Origin: Hofstenia miamia
Lineage: Eukaryota > Xenacoelomorpha > Acoela
NCBI GenBank assembly: GCA_004352715.1
Contig: SCFE01000077.1
Location: forward strand, 54,708 to 98,293
Reading direction: 5' to 3'
Length of the DNA: 43,586 bases
This document shows positions 9,330 to 22,913 of this stretch, piece after piece. A program made the translations under genes and the position numbers. How positions within the stretch are numbered: the stretch's first letter is position 1; every line of letters begins with the position of its first letter. Below the pieces are notes generated by a model, which was not told the DNA's origin, searched no databases, and saw only the letters and a program-made list of their open reading frames with translations.

Positions 9330-12300
9330 GTAAGTAGACTTTCTTAATCAATTATAAACATTCGGCGTCTACTCTCAGAACGTCTTTCTTATACATGCAG
9401 CTTGTTTATATGTCTAATAATTTTATATCTTATTTAATTATATTTATTCAATCAGAATTCTTCATTTAGTTTCCGGATAACCTTAATGATGCTGAGAATT
9501 ATCGTCCACTTCACAAAAGGTTTTGTTTTGATTATTATTTAAATCTCACTTACTTGCTAAGCGATTATAAATAATATAATATTTTATCTAAAATACATGA
9601 CTTTTTTACATTTAATAATAAATTTGAAATTTCACAGGATCAAGAACCAGATTAAGCACAAGGCTAAATTGGCACACCAAATGCACATAAAATTTGGATA
9701 AAACGTGTATAATACATCATAACTAAGAGAAGAAATGTACTGCAAAAAACAATCAATGTTTTAGTATACTGCTTACACACTTCAGTCTCATGTACTATCA
9801 TCAAGGATATAGCAAATTCAACCATTATCACCCGATTGCTATCTAACAAATTATTTAAAAAAAGTTAGCAACAATATAAATTTAATTTGATATATATATA
9901 TATATATATATATATATNNNNNNNNNNNNNNNNNNNNNNNNNNNNNNNNNNNNNNNNNNNNNNNNNNNNNNNNNNNNNNNNNNNNNNNNNNNNNNNNNNN
10001 NNNNNNNNNNNNNNNNNNNNNNNNNNNNNNNNNNNNNNNNNNNNTATATATATATTTGTATGGGTACGGATGTTCCTTCGTGATATCCGTATTAAACTGC
10101 CTGTGGCCGTGGGCGGAGTTGGTATGGGTCCATGCTTTACGAGGATAGGCGAATAAAATGCAAGAAGAGTATGTTGCAAAAATAGCCACATTTATTTGAA
10201 AATATTTGGCAAATTTATTATTAAACTTTTAGATTAGAAATAAGTTCACCTGCATTTGAAACCTGAGCTGTGCCTGATTTAAGCATGTCCATAAAGGACA
10301 GCATGTTATGAAAGTAGTAATGAAATTTCCCTCTTTTCAAATTATATTTCTCCATTTCTTTTACAATATCTGCATGCAGAAATCGGTTTTAGCTATTAAA
10401 ATATTCTAAAACAATAGAAAATTTTTGCGGCATTATTATTTTGTGGTAAAATATGCTAAATATTGTGTGAAGAATTTATACTTTTAATATTTTTGTATTA
10501 TATTTAGGCATTTTCATTTAATCATAGATTAATAACTTTAGTCTAAAGCAGTTCATTATGCAAATGTAGTGTCCATTATTGGTGTGAATTATAAGTATCT
10601 TATTGTGAAATATATTTCTACTTTTCTTTGACTTTCAAGTTTGAAGCTTAATAAAACTTCAATGATTTTTGTATTTTGAAAACCTCAAGTTTTTAATTGT
10701 TTTTTATTTTTTGCTTGCTATTGATTTTTGCTTGAAAGTTTCTTTGAAGTATTTAATTTAAATGAGCAAACGGAACATAATATGTAAACCAAATAAATTT
10801 TTTTACATTTGTGTAAAGTTAATTTTAGGTAAAAAAAATTTCTTTGCAGAAGAATTTTTATGTATGGTACTTCAAAAATATAATATCATATAAAAAACAA
10901 GTTCATTAATAACAACTTAAGTATTGATCAGTAGGAAAACTAAATACAGGAACAGATTTGTGATGACCAAATGGAGGTGAAAAGGTAAATTTCAAAAATA
11001 AGTTTGTAAGGCGTCTGTTGAAAATATTTGTTTTTTTTCGTGCATACAAAGGTACACCTACAAATAACAAGAAAATTTTTTAATATACAGAAAATAATAC
11101 AGAAAACCACTAAAATATGTGTGTATGTGTGAGCAACATAACTTGAAAAAACATTTCAAGTCGAAAATTAATGCTTCAAAATCATAAATCATTGCTTTTC
11201 TTGGTCATAATTCATTTATACAGATTAATGAAATTTTTTAAAATTCCCGTTACTTTTTCCTTTCAATATTTTGACTCGAGCTCTTAAATATAATTTACAA
11301 ACATCAAAACAATGAAGCTGTTAAAATATTAAGTGGGTGCATTAAGAACATTCATTAAGTTTTACCTGTGTTTTTTTACCTGTTATTACTGCTTTTTTCA
11401 TGCAATCGCTTGTATATATATATATATATATGGCATAAATACATTTTAAACGATCTTTCTGTATTGTGAAGCAATGCGCATTGGGACATACTTGATAGAT
11501 TTTGTACATAGTAGTAAAGGAAGTCGGGTCGAGCCGAGTTGAGATAATCAATTCTAAATCATCTTGAAAAAATAATTTTCCTCAATATTTAATAGTAGGT
11601 TTCATATACATCTAAATGATATTTATATAGCCTAAACGATATTTTGAATAAAATAATTAGGCTATATATTTGATTGATTATTTGTAATTCCAATTCAATA
11701 TTCCATGATTATTATGATTAATATATTCGATAGAGATAAACAGATATATTAATGAAAACATTTATATAAAGCGAATATTATGAGATTTGCTATGCTATCA
11801 AAGGTTATTGGGGGGTCAATTTTTTCAACTCAGTTATCAAGAATGCAATTTAAAACATGATTTAGTTCGTCTGGACTGACATGTGATCACATCTTTCCAC
11901 AGAAACATTTGAGGTCATTGAATTGCTAAATTTTGCAAATAGAAACTCAAATACTTTTTAAATTTATAGCTTTTACCAACAAATTCGGTCATGTAATATT
12001 GTAAAAAAATTGGGAAAAATTTGGTTCGGATTTGGTTGGGTCGGCTTTGAAAATCTCCACTCAATTAAAACTATTGCTAAGAATGTACAATTATTACAAA
12101 TGAAAAGAGTAGGAATATACATAGAGAGCTTGAGGATGCCTAAGAGCATTTTTGTGGACACGAAGCAATCTCTGGAGTATGGCCTTTGGCAATAAAATTC
12201 ATTTGTTGTTTTGATGTGAATTGCTATAGAGAGGCCAATGTGAAGTTTAGTCAAATATGCCTCAGAAGTAATTTCCTGTAATGAGATCTATGTAGTATAA

Positions 12301-15300
12301 CTTTACTTTGTTTTTTTTGAATAATTGCAATTTTAATCTCGCCCGCACTTATGAAGTGGCAGAGTTTAATTCTTAAGCAGCAATTAATAGGAGTCAGCTA
12401 ATTAACACTAGAAAGTCCGATGATTCTTTATCTTAAATTCATGCAGTTGTCAGATTTGACCTACTCAAGTAATACTAACAAAAACCAAGCAAGTGAAAGA
12501 AAAGTGTCCGAAGAACAAAATAAACTGTTTTTCTATTTAAATTCTCATTACATGAGGCATTACAAATGCATTTAAGACGTGCAAAGTGGTCAAATTTGAC
12601 CATTCGGACTTTCCAGTGTTAATTGTGCTAGAAACAAATAATTCAGAGAATGAACTAGGTGATGCACAATTCTTTAGAAGCCTTGGAAAGAGTAGTATAT
12701 TAAAGAATATCGAACATCTGGAAATAGCTCACATTGTGCTAAAAAATTTTGGCTTAGTTATAGAATATAAAAAGAATAAGAAAAACAATTATTGAATTCT
12801 TCTTCAATACATGAACTTTNTATATATATATATATATATTCCCCTATATTGATTTCCTATTTGGACATCTTTGTTAGCTTGCAGTTGATGATTTTTAGGA
12901 ACAGATTTTGAAATACTCCCAAATAGAATGGGATTAACAATTTAAGGTTTGAACAGCTCTTTACCTATTATCTCAAGCGGTTGCCACTTAGCAAACTAAT
13001 AATAAAAAATATCGAAAAAAATCAGTCTTAGCACTTAAATTTTCATCAGTTTATTTTAAAACAGGATCTAGCAAAACAATACAATTGCTGGGTTGTTAAT
13101 ACGCAGTTCATCACTAAGCAAATTCATTTGCCAGTTTAGCTAATATTTAAGTATTGCTAAAAGAACATTGTTTCATTATTATTTACTTTGAAAATAGACC
13201 TTTAATTTTTTTGACAGAAATGTAATAAATAATACTTTACTTAGTACATTGAAACATAATTTGAAATAAAGTTAACACATATGACCTGATTGAACTTCAT
13301 TAATGTAATTTTCAGTCTCAGAAAGCTTAACTCGGTCTCTGTTGTAACATCCAATATCTTATAATGACGACAGATGAAAACAACAGCGAATATTGGCAAT
13401 TTTAGAGTTCATAATTCAATTCAAATTGTATACATTTGTTCAATTGTTGTGCTTCTAGGTTTTTATTTACTGGAAAAACGAACATTCATGCATGTTAACA
13501 TTAAAAATGCGTTTGCAGTAGTGGACTAAAGCAGGTTATTAAATTGATATCTACTAAATATCACTTGAGTAATCTGTATTCCAATAATAAATTCAGATGA
13601 ATTGCGACATTTTCCAAAAAACTTTGACGGTTTAAGTGTAATGATTAAACCGAAACAATATTTGTATGCATAAGAAACCAGCCCAGATGAAAAAAATATG
13701 AGATAGAGTTAATGAGTGTCAAAACAAAAGCATTAAATTTATATAATATCAGAATATGATTGAACTGTGGCAAACCATATCCTTATAAATATGTAAAACT
13801 TTATTTATCATAAGTAATAAGAGCATTTACTCCTACTGCTATATGCTAGTAACTATTTATAAATCCAACACAATCGTTATACACTAAACAATATATTTAA
13901 TATTGTTTTTTAGTAATTCTTCGAAAACCTTGTTTATCGACAGAGAAGAACTGTGTGGAAGGATATTTAAGCTGGAATCGGATGGAAGACAAATATCATC
14001 ACAGATTTCCATACTTAAAAACAGACTACAGCACTTACGAGAGGTTTTGTATAAAATTACTTGAAATGTTACGTCTAAAATGCTAGTCTTCAAATCTGCT
14101 CTACAACGAATTTCACTTCAATTTTCAATGTTTTTAATTGCCATATGTAGATTGTATAATTGAATACCTGGAACTTAATATTTGTAAATTGGCAAGATTT
14201 TGAAAGGCTACTTTGAAAGTTTGAAGGTCCATATTCTACGTACCAATTAACTAAAATGTGATAAATCAATGATTGTTTTAAACCATTCTATGCAAATTTG
14301 TAAAAAAACTTAATACTATTTTGTATTTCTTTATAAATTTGTCAAATTTTTTTTCAAATATTCCTTATTTTTCAATTTTTCAAACTTCTTGCAGTAATCA
14401 AGAGGGTGTAAATTTTTCAGTGTTTCCAAATGTTAGATTTCTGAATAATAATATTTTTTCACTAATATACAGTAGTTGTTATTTAATGTTGCATGCGGCC
14501 TTTACGAAGATATTCAAATGTGCTGCTATATGCGGTTGCTTTTGATTAAAATGTCATAAAAATTTATTAGTGAACTTGATGCTGCCTCATAAATATTAAT
14601 TCAAATATACTTTTTATTATGATCCATTTTGGACTAAAAATGTTATAGCAGTATATTTTAATATTATCACTAAGAAAGATAAAGCGAAGGTTGTATTATG
14701 ACAAGGACTTTGGCTTTGATTTTGGTTATAATATAATTTATAAATTTTATTAAGATTGTTTAAAGCTTTTATTGGGAATTATTTGTATTGTAAAATTACG
14801 TTTTTATGTTCGATTTCTCGATTGACCCACTTTCATCTCTTCTACAAAGCACTTCTTTAATGGCGCAAATGGTTTGTTCACATCTAAGAATTTCTAGTTT
14901 TACTTTATAACGCTTTGATAATAAATACGAAATCATCGTAGTTGGACATTCAAAAATGAGATGAAAGTGAATGCGTGGAATCTGTGTTACAATGGACAAG
15001 GTTTTGCCCTGATCACACCTAAGAAATCCTTGCTCTACCACTGGCCCGGGTACTTACATTATTAAGCATATTTGGATAGAATAGGTACATAAACATAGAA
15101 AAAGCAAATTAACATATACATGTATAACCCTATTTCTACAAGGAATTTCCTAACATCAGTGATGGTTTTTTCAAAAAAATTTTAAGATCTCATTTAGGGT
15201 GCATAAAAGAACACAAAATTAAGATGTTTTTTCTCAAAAACATAATACCAAATTTGTTTATGTGTAAAGTTAAAAACTCTAAAATATTATATTAGGTCAA

Positions 15301-15876
15301 AAGTTCATTTGTAGGTCAAAAGGTTAAAATCAACCATTTAGCTAGCCAAAACTTGGCAAACAATGCAGCAATCAAAGCTAAATTTTAAATAGTGCAATAT
15401 TCTAATACCATTCTTGAACGAAGTTTTCTACAGTTCCGAAAATGTTCAGCAAGGCATCGATATTCTTCTGTTGCAAGCCTTGAACATTACATGCTTCTTT
15501 CTTTTAAACAACGCTTAATCAGTTTGCAGTCTTTTAAATTTTATTATTTTGTCAATATAATTTTAAAATTTCTTAGGTTTGGGTCTACTATTTTTGTGGC
15601 CAAAATACTAATGTTTTGGGCAAAACAATAATTGCCCTAATCATAACCCATAAGCTTATAGTGATAGAGAATTGTTTCTTCTTATTATCTAAAGAGCTTA
15701 GGCTTGTTGTTGTTGTTGTTGTTCCTATAGGCCTTAGCCCTAATATTATTGCAAGATTTTTCATTCGTTGTGTATTGGGAGAAGAGGAGGGAGGTCTCCC
15801 TCTTTGTATTTTCCCTTATAGTGATCCAATCGGTTTGAAATTTGGCAGGTAGCTTCTCTTAACATAGAACACTAAA

Positions 15877-15913
<37 letters not shown>

Positions 15914-18900
15914 CATATAGCCAGAATATTTCCTTGTGATTTCAGAATTTTGACGCGATGTCAGCAAAATTTGCAATTTCTTATATCATCATGCAGATAA
16001 AATTAATACCTGTGATACACATTGTACTACTGTTATTCTCCCTGTGCTACCCAAATTGTATCAAAAAAATACATAATAGGGACTAAAACATGTTAAATAT
16101 AAACAAAAACATTTTCAGTATAAAAATATGTTAGTACCACCCTCTGACAAATTGTCCATAAATTTTTTTGATCAAAGACATTTAAACAAAAAATGATTAA
16201 AACTAAATTTCATAAAACTAAAATTTGACGTGAACTCAGCTAAACACTATCTTGATTATCTAAGTTATGTGGTGGGGGAGGGGCAATTTTGCATTCCCAA
16301 ATAAAAATAGGGTTAAGCTCTTGTCATCTGAAGATTAGGTATGGGAAAAATTTGAATGCCTTTATGAAAATTGAATTTTTCATTGAAACAGTTATATTTC
16401 CGTGTAGTAAATGTTAATACAATTCCTCACTATTCATGAATGCATACGGACCCATAGATGTCTCCATATCAAAAGAATTTCAAATTTCTTAACCCTCAAA
16501 TGAATATTAAGAAAATCTAACTGGCTATTTATACAACAAAAACTTTTTCAATTTTCAAGTTCTTAGTACACTTTTTAAAACTACACAAAAAATTGTAATT
16601 TTTCTAAGAACTTGTTGAAATTCATTACATTAATTAATTGGCAAGAAGTTTAGGTATTGACTTTGGGGTCCAATTGACCCCAATTGTCATCTGACGGTTA
16701 ACAGACTGGGCTGCATTTGTTCGAAAATGTGAAAAAAAACTGTTTGTTGTCCTTATCCTCAAAGGAAAATTAAGAAAATTCAACTTGCTATTTATACTGC
16801 AAAATTTCTTTCAAATTTCAAATTTTTGTATATTTCTTAAAACTATGTATTAAAATTATAATTTTTCTATGCTGGTCTAAATTCATTATATTATTAATTG
16901 CCACGACGTTTCAAAATTTACTTTGTGGTCCCCAATTGTCATCTGATCTGAGGGTTAAGTTAGTGTCAGTGAGAATAGGGTTAAAAACCATATTTAAGTA
17001 TTTCCATTTCTTTTTCAGAACAATTTGTTTGTGTTTTTGAAAACAGTTTCAAGGAATATGCTTTGCTTATAACCACTCGGTAAAGTGCATAATCATTTAA
17101 GCAGTCACATAAATCACATATTGTTCACATACTCCTTAAATATTGGCACCATGAGCATTGACAGACTTGACTAACATTGTTTGAAGCAAGTCTTCGATTT
17201 GTCTTGCTTATACTGATCTGTCGCATTCTGCATGATTCAACTGAATTGCCCTTTCTCTTCTTACAGAATATAAATTGTTTGTTTTGTTTGCTGCTAGGTT
17301 TACTTCATCCACTTCTAAAATAGTGTTGTGTAAGTTGAAAGCCAGTCGTTTTGGGAATAGCGTTGAATAGTATTACTAGCATTCCAATTTATGTGTCTAT
17401 AAATTTCTTTGCTTAACCAGGCTTTAGCCTTACAGACTTGTGATTTTTCTATTAACAATTGAAGCATTCTCTGAAGTTGGTGATGAACTTTTGCCAATCC
17501 TTCCATTTAAAATCTCACAAATCCTTTTCCCTTGTGATTCAAGTTTGTTTTAAGATTTCATAACTCAACTAAGATGTGTGAGGAAGAAAATTTGATTTAG
17601 TAGAATTATTTTATTTGATTCTTTGAAAAGCTTTTTTCATATTGAAGAGCCAAAGAACAAAATACACTACAAATATAAATTTTAGCTTTAATCCAATAAC
17701 ATGAATACAATGTATAGCGTTAAGTGACGCTTGAACATTTAAGCTTTATGGACTGCGAATAATTCAGCCCAAAACTTTTAAGTTAAATGTTAGCTTGTTT
17801 GAATTTTTAGTTTAGAGTTATCCATGGCTACCACAAGCATTTTCATAAAATAATATTTTCATTATATCTGGTAAGATCAAAATTACAGCATCTTTATTAT
17901 TAGCTAATAGAAAAGAAAGGTAATCATTGTGAGTGACTCAAGATCAAGAATATTATCACATGTAGCGGAAATTCAAAACGTGATTTTCTAAGTTTCACTC
18001 AAAAACAGATCAAAATAGTACCCATTTAAAAATTTTAAAATTTTTGAATTCATGAAGAAAATTATAAGTTTTCAAGAACCATGGATACATGGATATTGTT
18101 GGTTCTACTATGTAGAGGTCGACGACAATTGAGTTTTGAACTCGGTAAAGTATAGTACTTTTTTGTAAAAATACTGCAGCTTTGGTACTGCAATTTCAAT
18201 TAATACTTTTTGCTTGCTTAACCCTTAAAACATGTGACCACAAAATGTGGCTGACAGCAGTTTGTTGAGAAACACAGCATTAGGTATTTGGTTTAAAACA
18301 TAATTACACCTATAATTTGTGTTCATTGCAATGTATGGAAGAGAAGAAATCATAAATATCATTTTCCTTAATATTAGAAATTAAGAACAATGTAGCTACC
18401 ACATTTTGTGATCACACGTCCTGAGTAGCAGTTCTATGTGAGAAACTCAGAGCTTAATGTCGCATTTCAACCACAAGTAAAATTTGACCATCCAGTTAGT
18501 GACTGCTGACAGTCTGGAGAGCAATTCCACAAGGAACACTATGAGATTCGACGCCGTGCATGGCTGTTATTGATGTGTATATCATTTCCCAATTGGAACA
18601 TGGTTCTACCTCTCCCTACGAGTTTAAGTACTGTAACAAATGCGCCAAATCTAGATGCATGCCCTTTGAGGTTAAAAAATCCCACGTCCTGATAATTGTT
18701 AAGAAGTCGAAACACCAGGCTAATCAATAAATGGTTATCTCTCCATTAAAATTTCAGTGATATTTCAAGAAGTTGCGAATTATATATATTCGTTAGAAGT
18801 ATTATATTTTAAAAATACTGTTTAACTGATATATTTTGAAAATATCACTTGAATAACTGTAACTTGGTAAACACTACGATATAAATTTTGAAAAAGTACA

Positions 18901-21900
18901 CCGTCGTCATCTACTGTTATACTTAATAATTTTCAACGTAATTTATAGGAGAACCACGATTCGCAACATGAAGCCAGTCATTTGGTTGATCAGTGTAGAA
19001 GACTTAGCAAGCAGTTAGAAGATTTTCATTTAACCAATATCAATTTGCAAGATTACTTAAGAGAATTCGAACGTCGGGTAAAATTTACTACGTTAAAATT
19101 TTATACATTAGTGTCCCTCTAGCGTTTTATTTAGAACATATAATTTTGTTTAAAGCATAAACCAAAAATTGGAATATTTATTTCGCACATGTATCTGAAT
19201 ATTTTAGCGTGATTCTAGTGGGGTCCCTTACTTAAGCGGCATAAATACAACCATGATTTTAATAAAAAATATACTTGATTCCCAATCATTTTACAGCTTC
19301 ACAAATTTCACTGAGCCGCATCAGCTATCACCTGAGTTTTGCGAACCTAGCAAAATACAATTTGATGTTGCTTTTATTTAATAGTAGTGCAACATGGAAC
19401 TGGTACCTACCTTCTATTTATTTTTTATTTAATTGATTACATAATATTAATTGCAAGGAAAGGCAATCTTACAATTCATTAATAGGTATTATATTTAGAA
19501 ATTCTCTCATTAATATTTTCTTTGGCTTTATACTGTATTTTCTTAATTTCTGATTTCAAAAATTTCTAAGAATCACCCTGATATTTTTTAATACATTTAT
19601 GGGCAATTTTCTACGAAATACAGACCTGGAAAAAGTTGTTACTGCAATAGTGTTGTGCAAAAATTTTCTATTAGATATATTTTTGTGAAAATATTTAGGT
19701 GGAAAAAGACTGTAAAATTTTTATGTAACCCTATTGCAAAATGTGTATTTTTAATTTCATCTTTCTAAGACAATTAAGATCCTGATGATTCTAAAAAATT
19801 ACAATATATATATTCAAAAATTAACTGTTAAGATTGCTTGATTTACCAACAAGATTTAGTTAAAGGAGATTTGGATTATAAGAAATAATGAAATTTACTG
19901 CTTAAGACCCAAGACAGGATGGTCAACATCTTCTAAGGCTTGTAATGTTGCCATCAACAAATTCTTGATTGATTAAATTACCAAAAATTAAGCGTGTAAG
20001 TCTTAAAAGCACACTACCGAAAAACGTTATTTTTGGAAACTAGACTTCTGTATATATATATATATATATTTAGAAATTTTGTAAGTTATATTTTTTGTTT
20101 GAGAATATTAAGTGATTAATCGGACAGTATGATTTACTCTAAAAATATTCCTCCACTTCAGATTCAGTTTTAGTCAACTTGATTAATTTATATAGTACTA
20201 AGCTTATTTTTTAATTTCTAGGAATTGGTGGAACAAGAAGAGATGGCATTAGCAGAATCGCGATATAGAAGATTAAACACTCAGCTATCAGATTATCAAT
20301 TAGAAATCGATCGCCTAAAACGGAAGTTTGACAGCAATGAGGTGATTATTTGAAAAATAACTATAATTTAACATGATTTCTTAAACCAATGCCATTTTTA
20401 ATAAAGTTTTTGAACTATAAACTGTTACATAAAAATTTTGAAATACAAATTCACAATGCATGTTACATTAATTGTTTTTTTTAAGAAAATGGAGGTGTAC
20501 TTAGCTTAAATATTTTGCAGTTATTTTTAGTCAAAATATAATATTTATTTAAACCACAATACCAAAAAAAAAACATTTAAAAAGTTCTTTCCGCCCTCAC
20601 AAAACCTACCCTCAGCCCAACCGACAATACTCTAAAGTTTTTTGAAATACAAGCTCGTAGATCTTGGTGAGCTAAAAAATACATAATCTAGCAAGCCATG
20701 TTATATGAAAAATAATTTAAAACTTTTTGAGTTTCTAATCTTAGCTTTCCTAACAAAGCTCACCTTAATTGAACCTAAGTCATTAGAGCTTTGGAAATAA
20801 TAACTGACCCTAATATTTAGCGCCAATCTTATGGCATGTATACACCGCAACAACATGGAGTAGTGTTAAATATTTCAAAGAGAATATAGATTAACATCAG
20901 CACTTTGCGAAAAAAGTCAATTTATAAAAAGCGCAAATTTTTTGAAAATGTTAAGCACTTCAGACACCAAGGATGAAATTTAGTCAAATTTTTCAAAATT
21001 TTTGCACAAAAGAGCATCGACATGACATGCAAAGATAACAAAAAGATCTCAGCTAAAGAATTGTTTGATTAAAGAAACATGGATCAGGGCGTTTAAAAAA
21101 TATGGGCGCTACTTGAATCCTTCAATCCCTCGAAGGTACACGCCTGCGCCCACCATCACAATTGTAGAGCTGGTTATTAGACACCGTGCAAATTTTCAAG
21201 TATGAGCTACAAAAAGTGTTAGTTCGCACTTATCACTATATATTTTATGCCTAAATACCGAATTAGTGGCTAAAAATATGCATATCATAACTAATAGATT
21301 AGCATAGTAATGTAAATATCAAGTTAATTGATCTATATACTCCATGTTAAAAATTCTAAAGGTTTCTATCTGTTTATAATACTAAATAAATTTTATAAGT
21401 TTTTTTTGAATCTATCAAAATCCTACTCAAAAGTTTTAAATGCTGACTGATAGAAAACAAATATCCCAAAATAGACTTAAATGTGTGGATGACACCACGG
21501 ACTGGGAAATCGTCAGTAAAAACGAAGAAAGCAAAGCACATGCGATTCTGACAGAAATAACCAAATGGAGTCAATCTTTTTTGATGTCCCTTCACCCTAG
21601 TAAATGCAAGAATTGATAATTTAATTCTTTAAAAACTTTGGAAATCCAAGTGACCTACAGTATCGTGAAATTGAAGTAAAGTGGTGTAAGTGTTATGCTA
21701 TTAGGTATCATCTTCCAATCAAATCTGAAGTGGTATGAAAATACAAACCATCTTATTAGTAAGGCTGCAAAGTGAATACATTTCATAACATTATCAGTAA
21801 GCAATGGAATAGAAGTTAAAGATGCATTCATGATTTATTCATTTATTGTTTCATCATTTTTCGGATATTGTGCTCCTATCTGGCATACATAAATTACTAG

Positions 21901-22878
21901 GGCACATCATTGAAGCTAAAACAAATACAGAAACGCGTATTTCGAATTATATTGCCCAAAATGAATTATGAAAAGGCATCTCAGTAGGGGAGATGGCGTA
22001 AGTTGATACCATGCGTATATTAAGAAAAGTAACAAATGAATTCAACTGTCATCTTCTTACGTTTAAAAACAGACAAACGCGAAGTAAATTAATCTCTGAA
22101 TAGTGTGTTGTATAATATAAGTTAAGGTGAGTTAAATTCTTTTCAATATTTATATAGAGCAGTATTGATATTTGCATAGAGTAATATTTGTGTCAATATA
22201 CGATAACAGTACATGATTTGGCAAATATATACTGTGGTGTAAAACCTTGGATTAAGGTTTTTAATAAATACAAAACGCTTTGCTCTGATAAGGTTCTTAA
22301 AGAATGACTGAGTTGAAGAATATTATCAAGGCCGGTCATGCTGATATTAGCTCTGTGAATTTGAAATATTTACTTGGTATATGGAGAGTCATGGAAAAAT
22401 AAACGTCAAGGCGAAGAATGGGTGCAATTCGCCCAATGTCTGCTATGTGGATGATTCCAATTTTTATATTTGTCACATTTGCCAAGACCTATCTAATTGA
22501 TTTTGTGTTTTTGTGCATTTGTTCTATAATAATACTACTTAATTTCTTCGTTAAATTAATTTTTAATTAATTAATTTTGATCAATGAACTTTTTTGTTAC
22601 CAATTGAAGCTGGTATCTACAGGGTATCAACTTGCCTTGTACTGGGGGCAAATTGATACTTTTGGGTAAAGCAATTAATCACACTGTAACGCCAAGTGAT
22701 GATAACCTGCCGCTCAGTGAATACTGGACCCACTTTCGGAATTGTCCAATAGTCCTAATTAAATATTGATATTTTTTCAAGATTCGATTCTTTTATGGCA
22801 GACTTCAAAAAAGAAATTTTGTATCAACTTGGCCCGGTCTCCCGTACTTTGCATTGTTACTTTAGAACACCGCCATAA

Positions 22879-22913
<35 letters not shown>

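Noticed and set aside
9637-9700. Possible exon after TTTCACAG (RIKNQIKHKAKLAHQ...)
   Set aside because: It fits the phase of exon 2 but has no donor before its stop, and exon 2 joins exon 3 directly in phase. At most an alternative early end.
10962-10985. Mini-exon candidate EQICDDQMEVK with a GTAAAT donor
   Set aside because: The phases do not fit between exons 2 and 3, and no other support exists.
11973-12254. Overlapping open frames on both strands (93 and 61 codons)
   Set aside because: No recognisable domain, no splice sites in a useful phase, and no homologue comes to mind on either strand.
14796-15041. Minus-strand frame with IHFHLIFECPT, like the end of some LINE proteins
   Set aside because: Only one short block fits and the preceding Cys pattern is missing. 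Too weak to list as an element.
16970-17090. Exon candidate after a strong TTTCTTTTTCAG acceptor
   Set aside because: The phase-0 frame needed between exons 3 and 4 meets a stop, and the open frame has the wrong phase.
18539-18727. Minus-strand 62-codon frame beside MITE family C, with a faint piggyBac transposase look (VTVLKLVGRGRTMF)
   Set aside because: The resemblance is limited to a few residues and the catalytic Asp residues cannot be placed.
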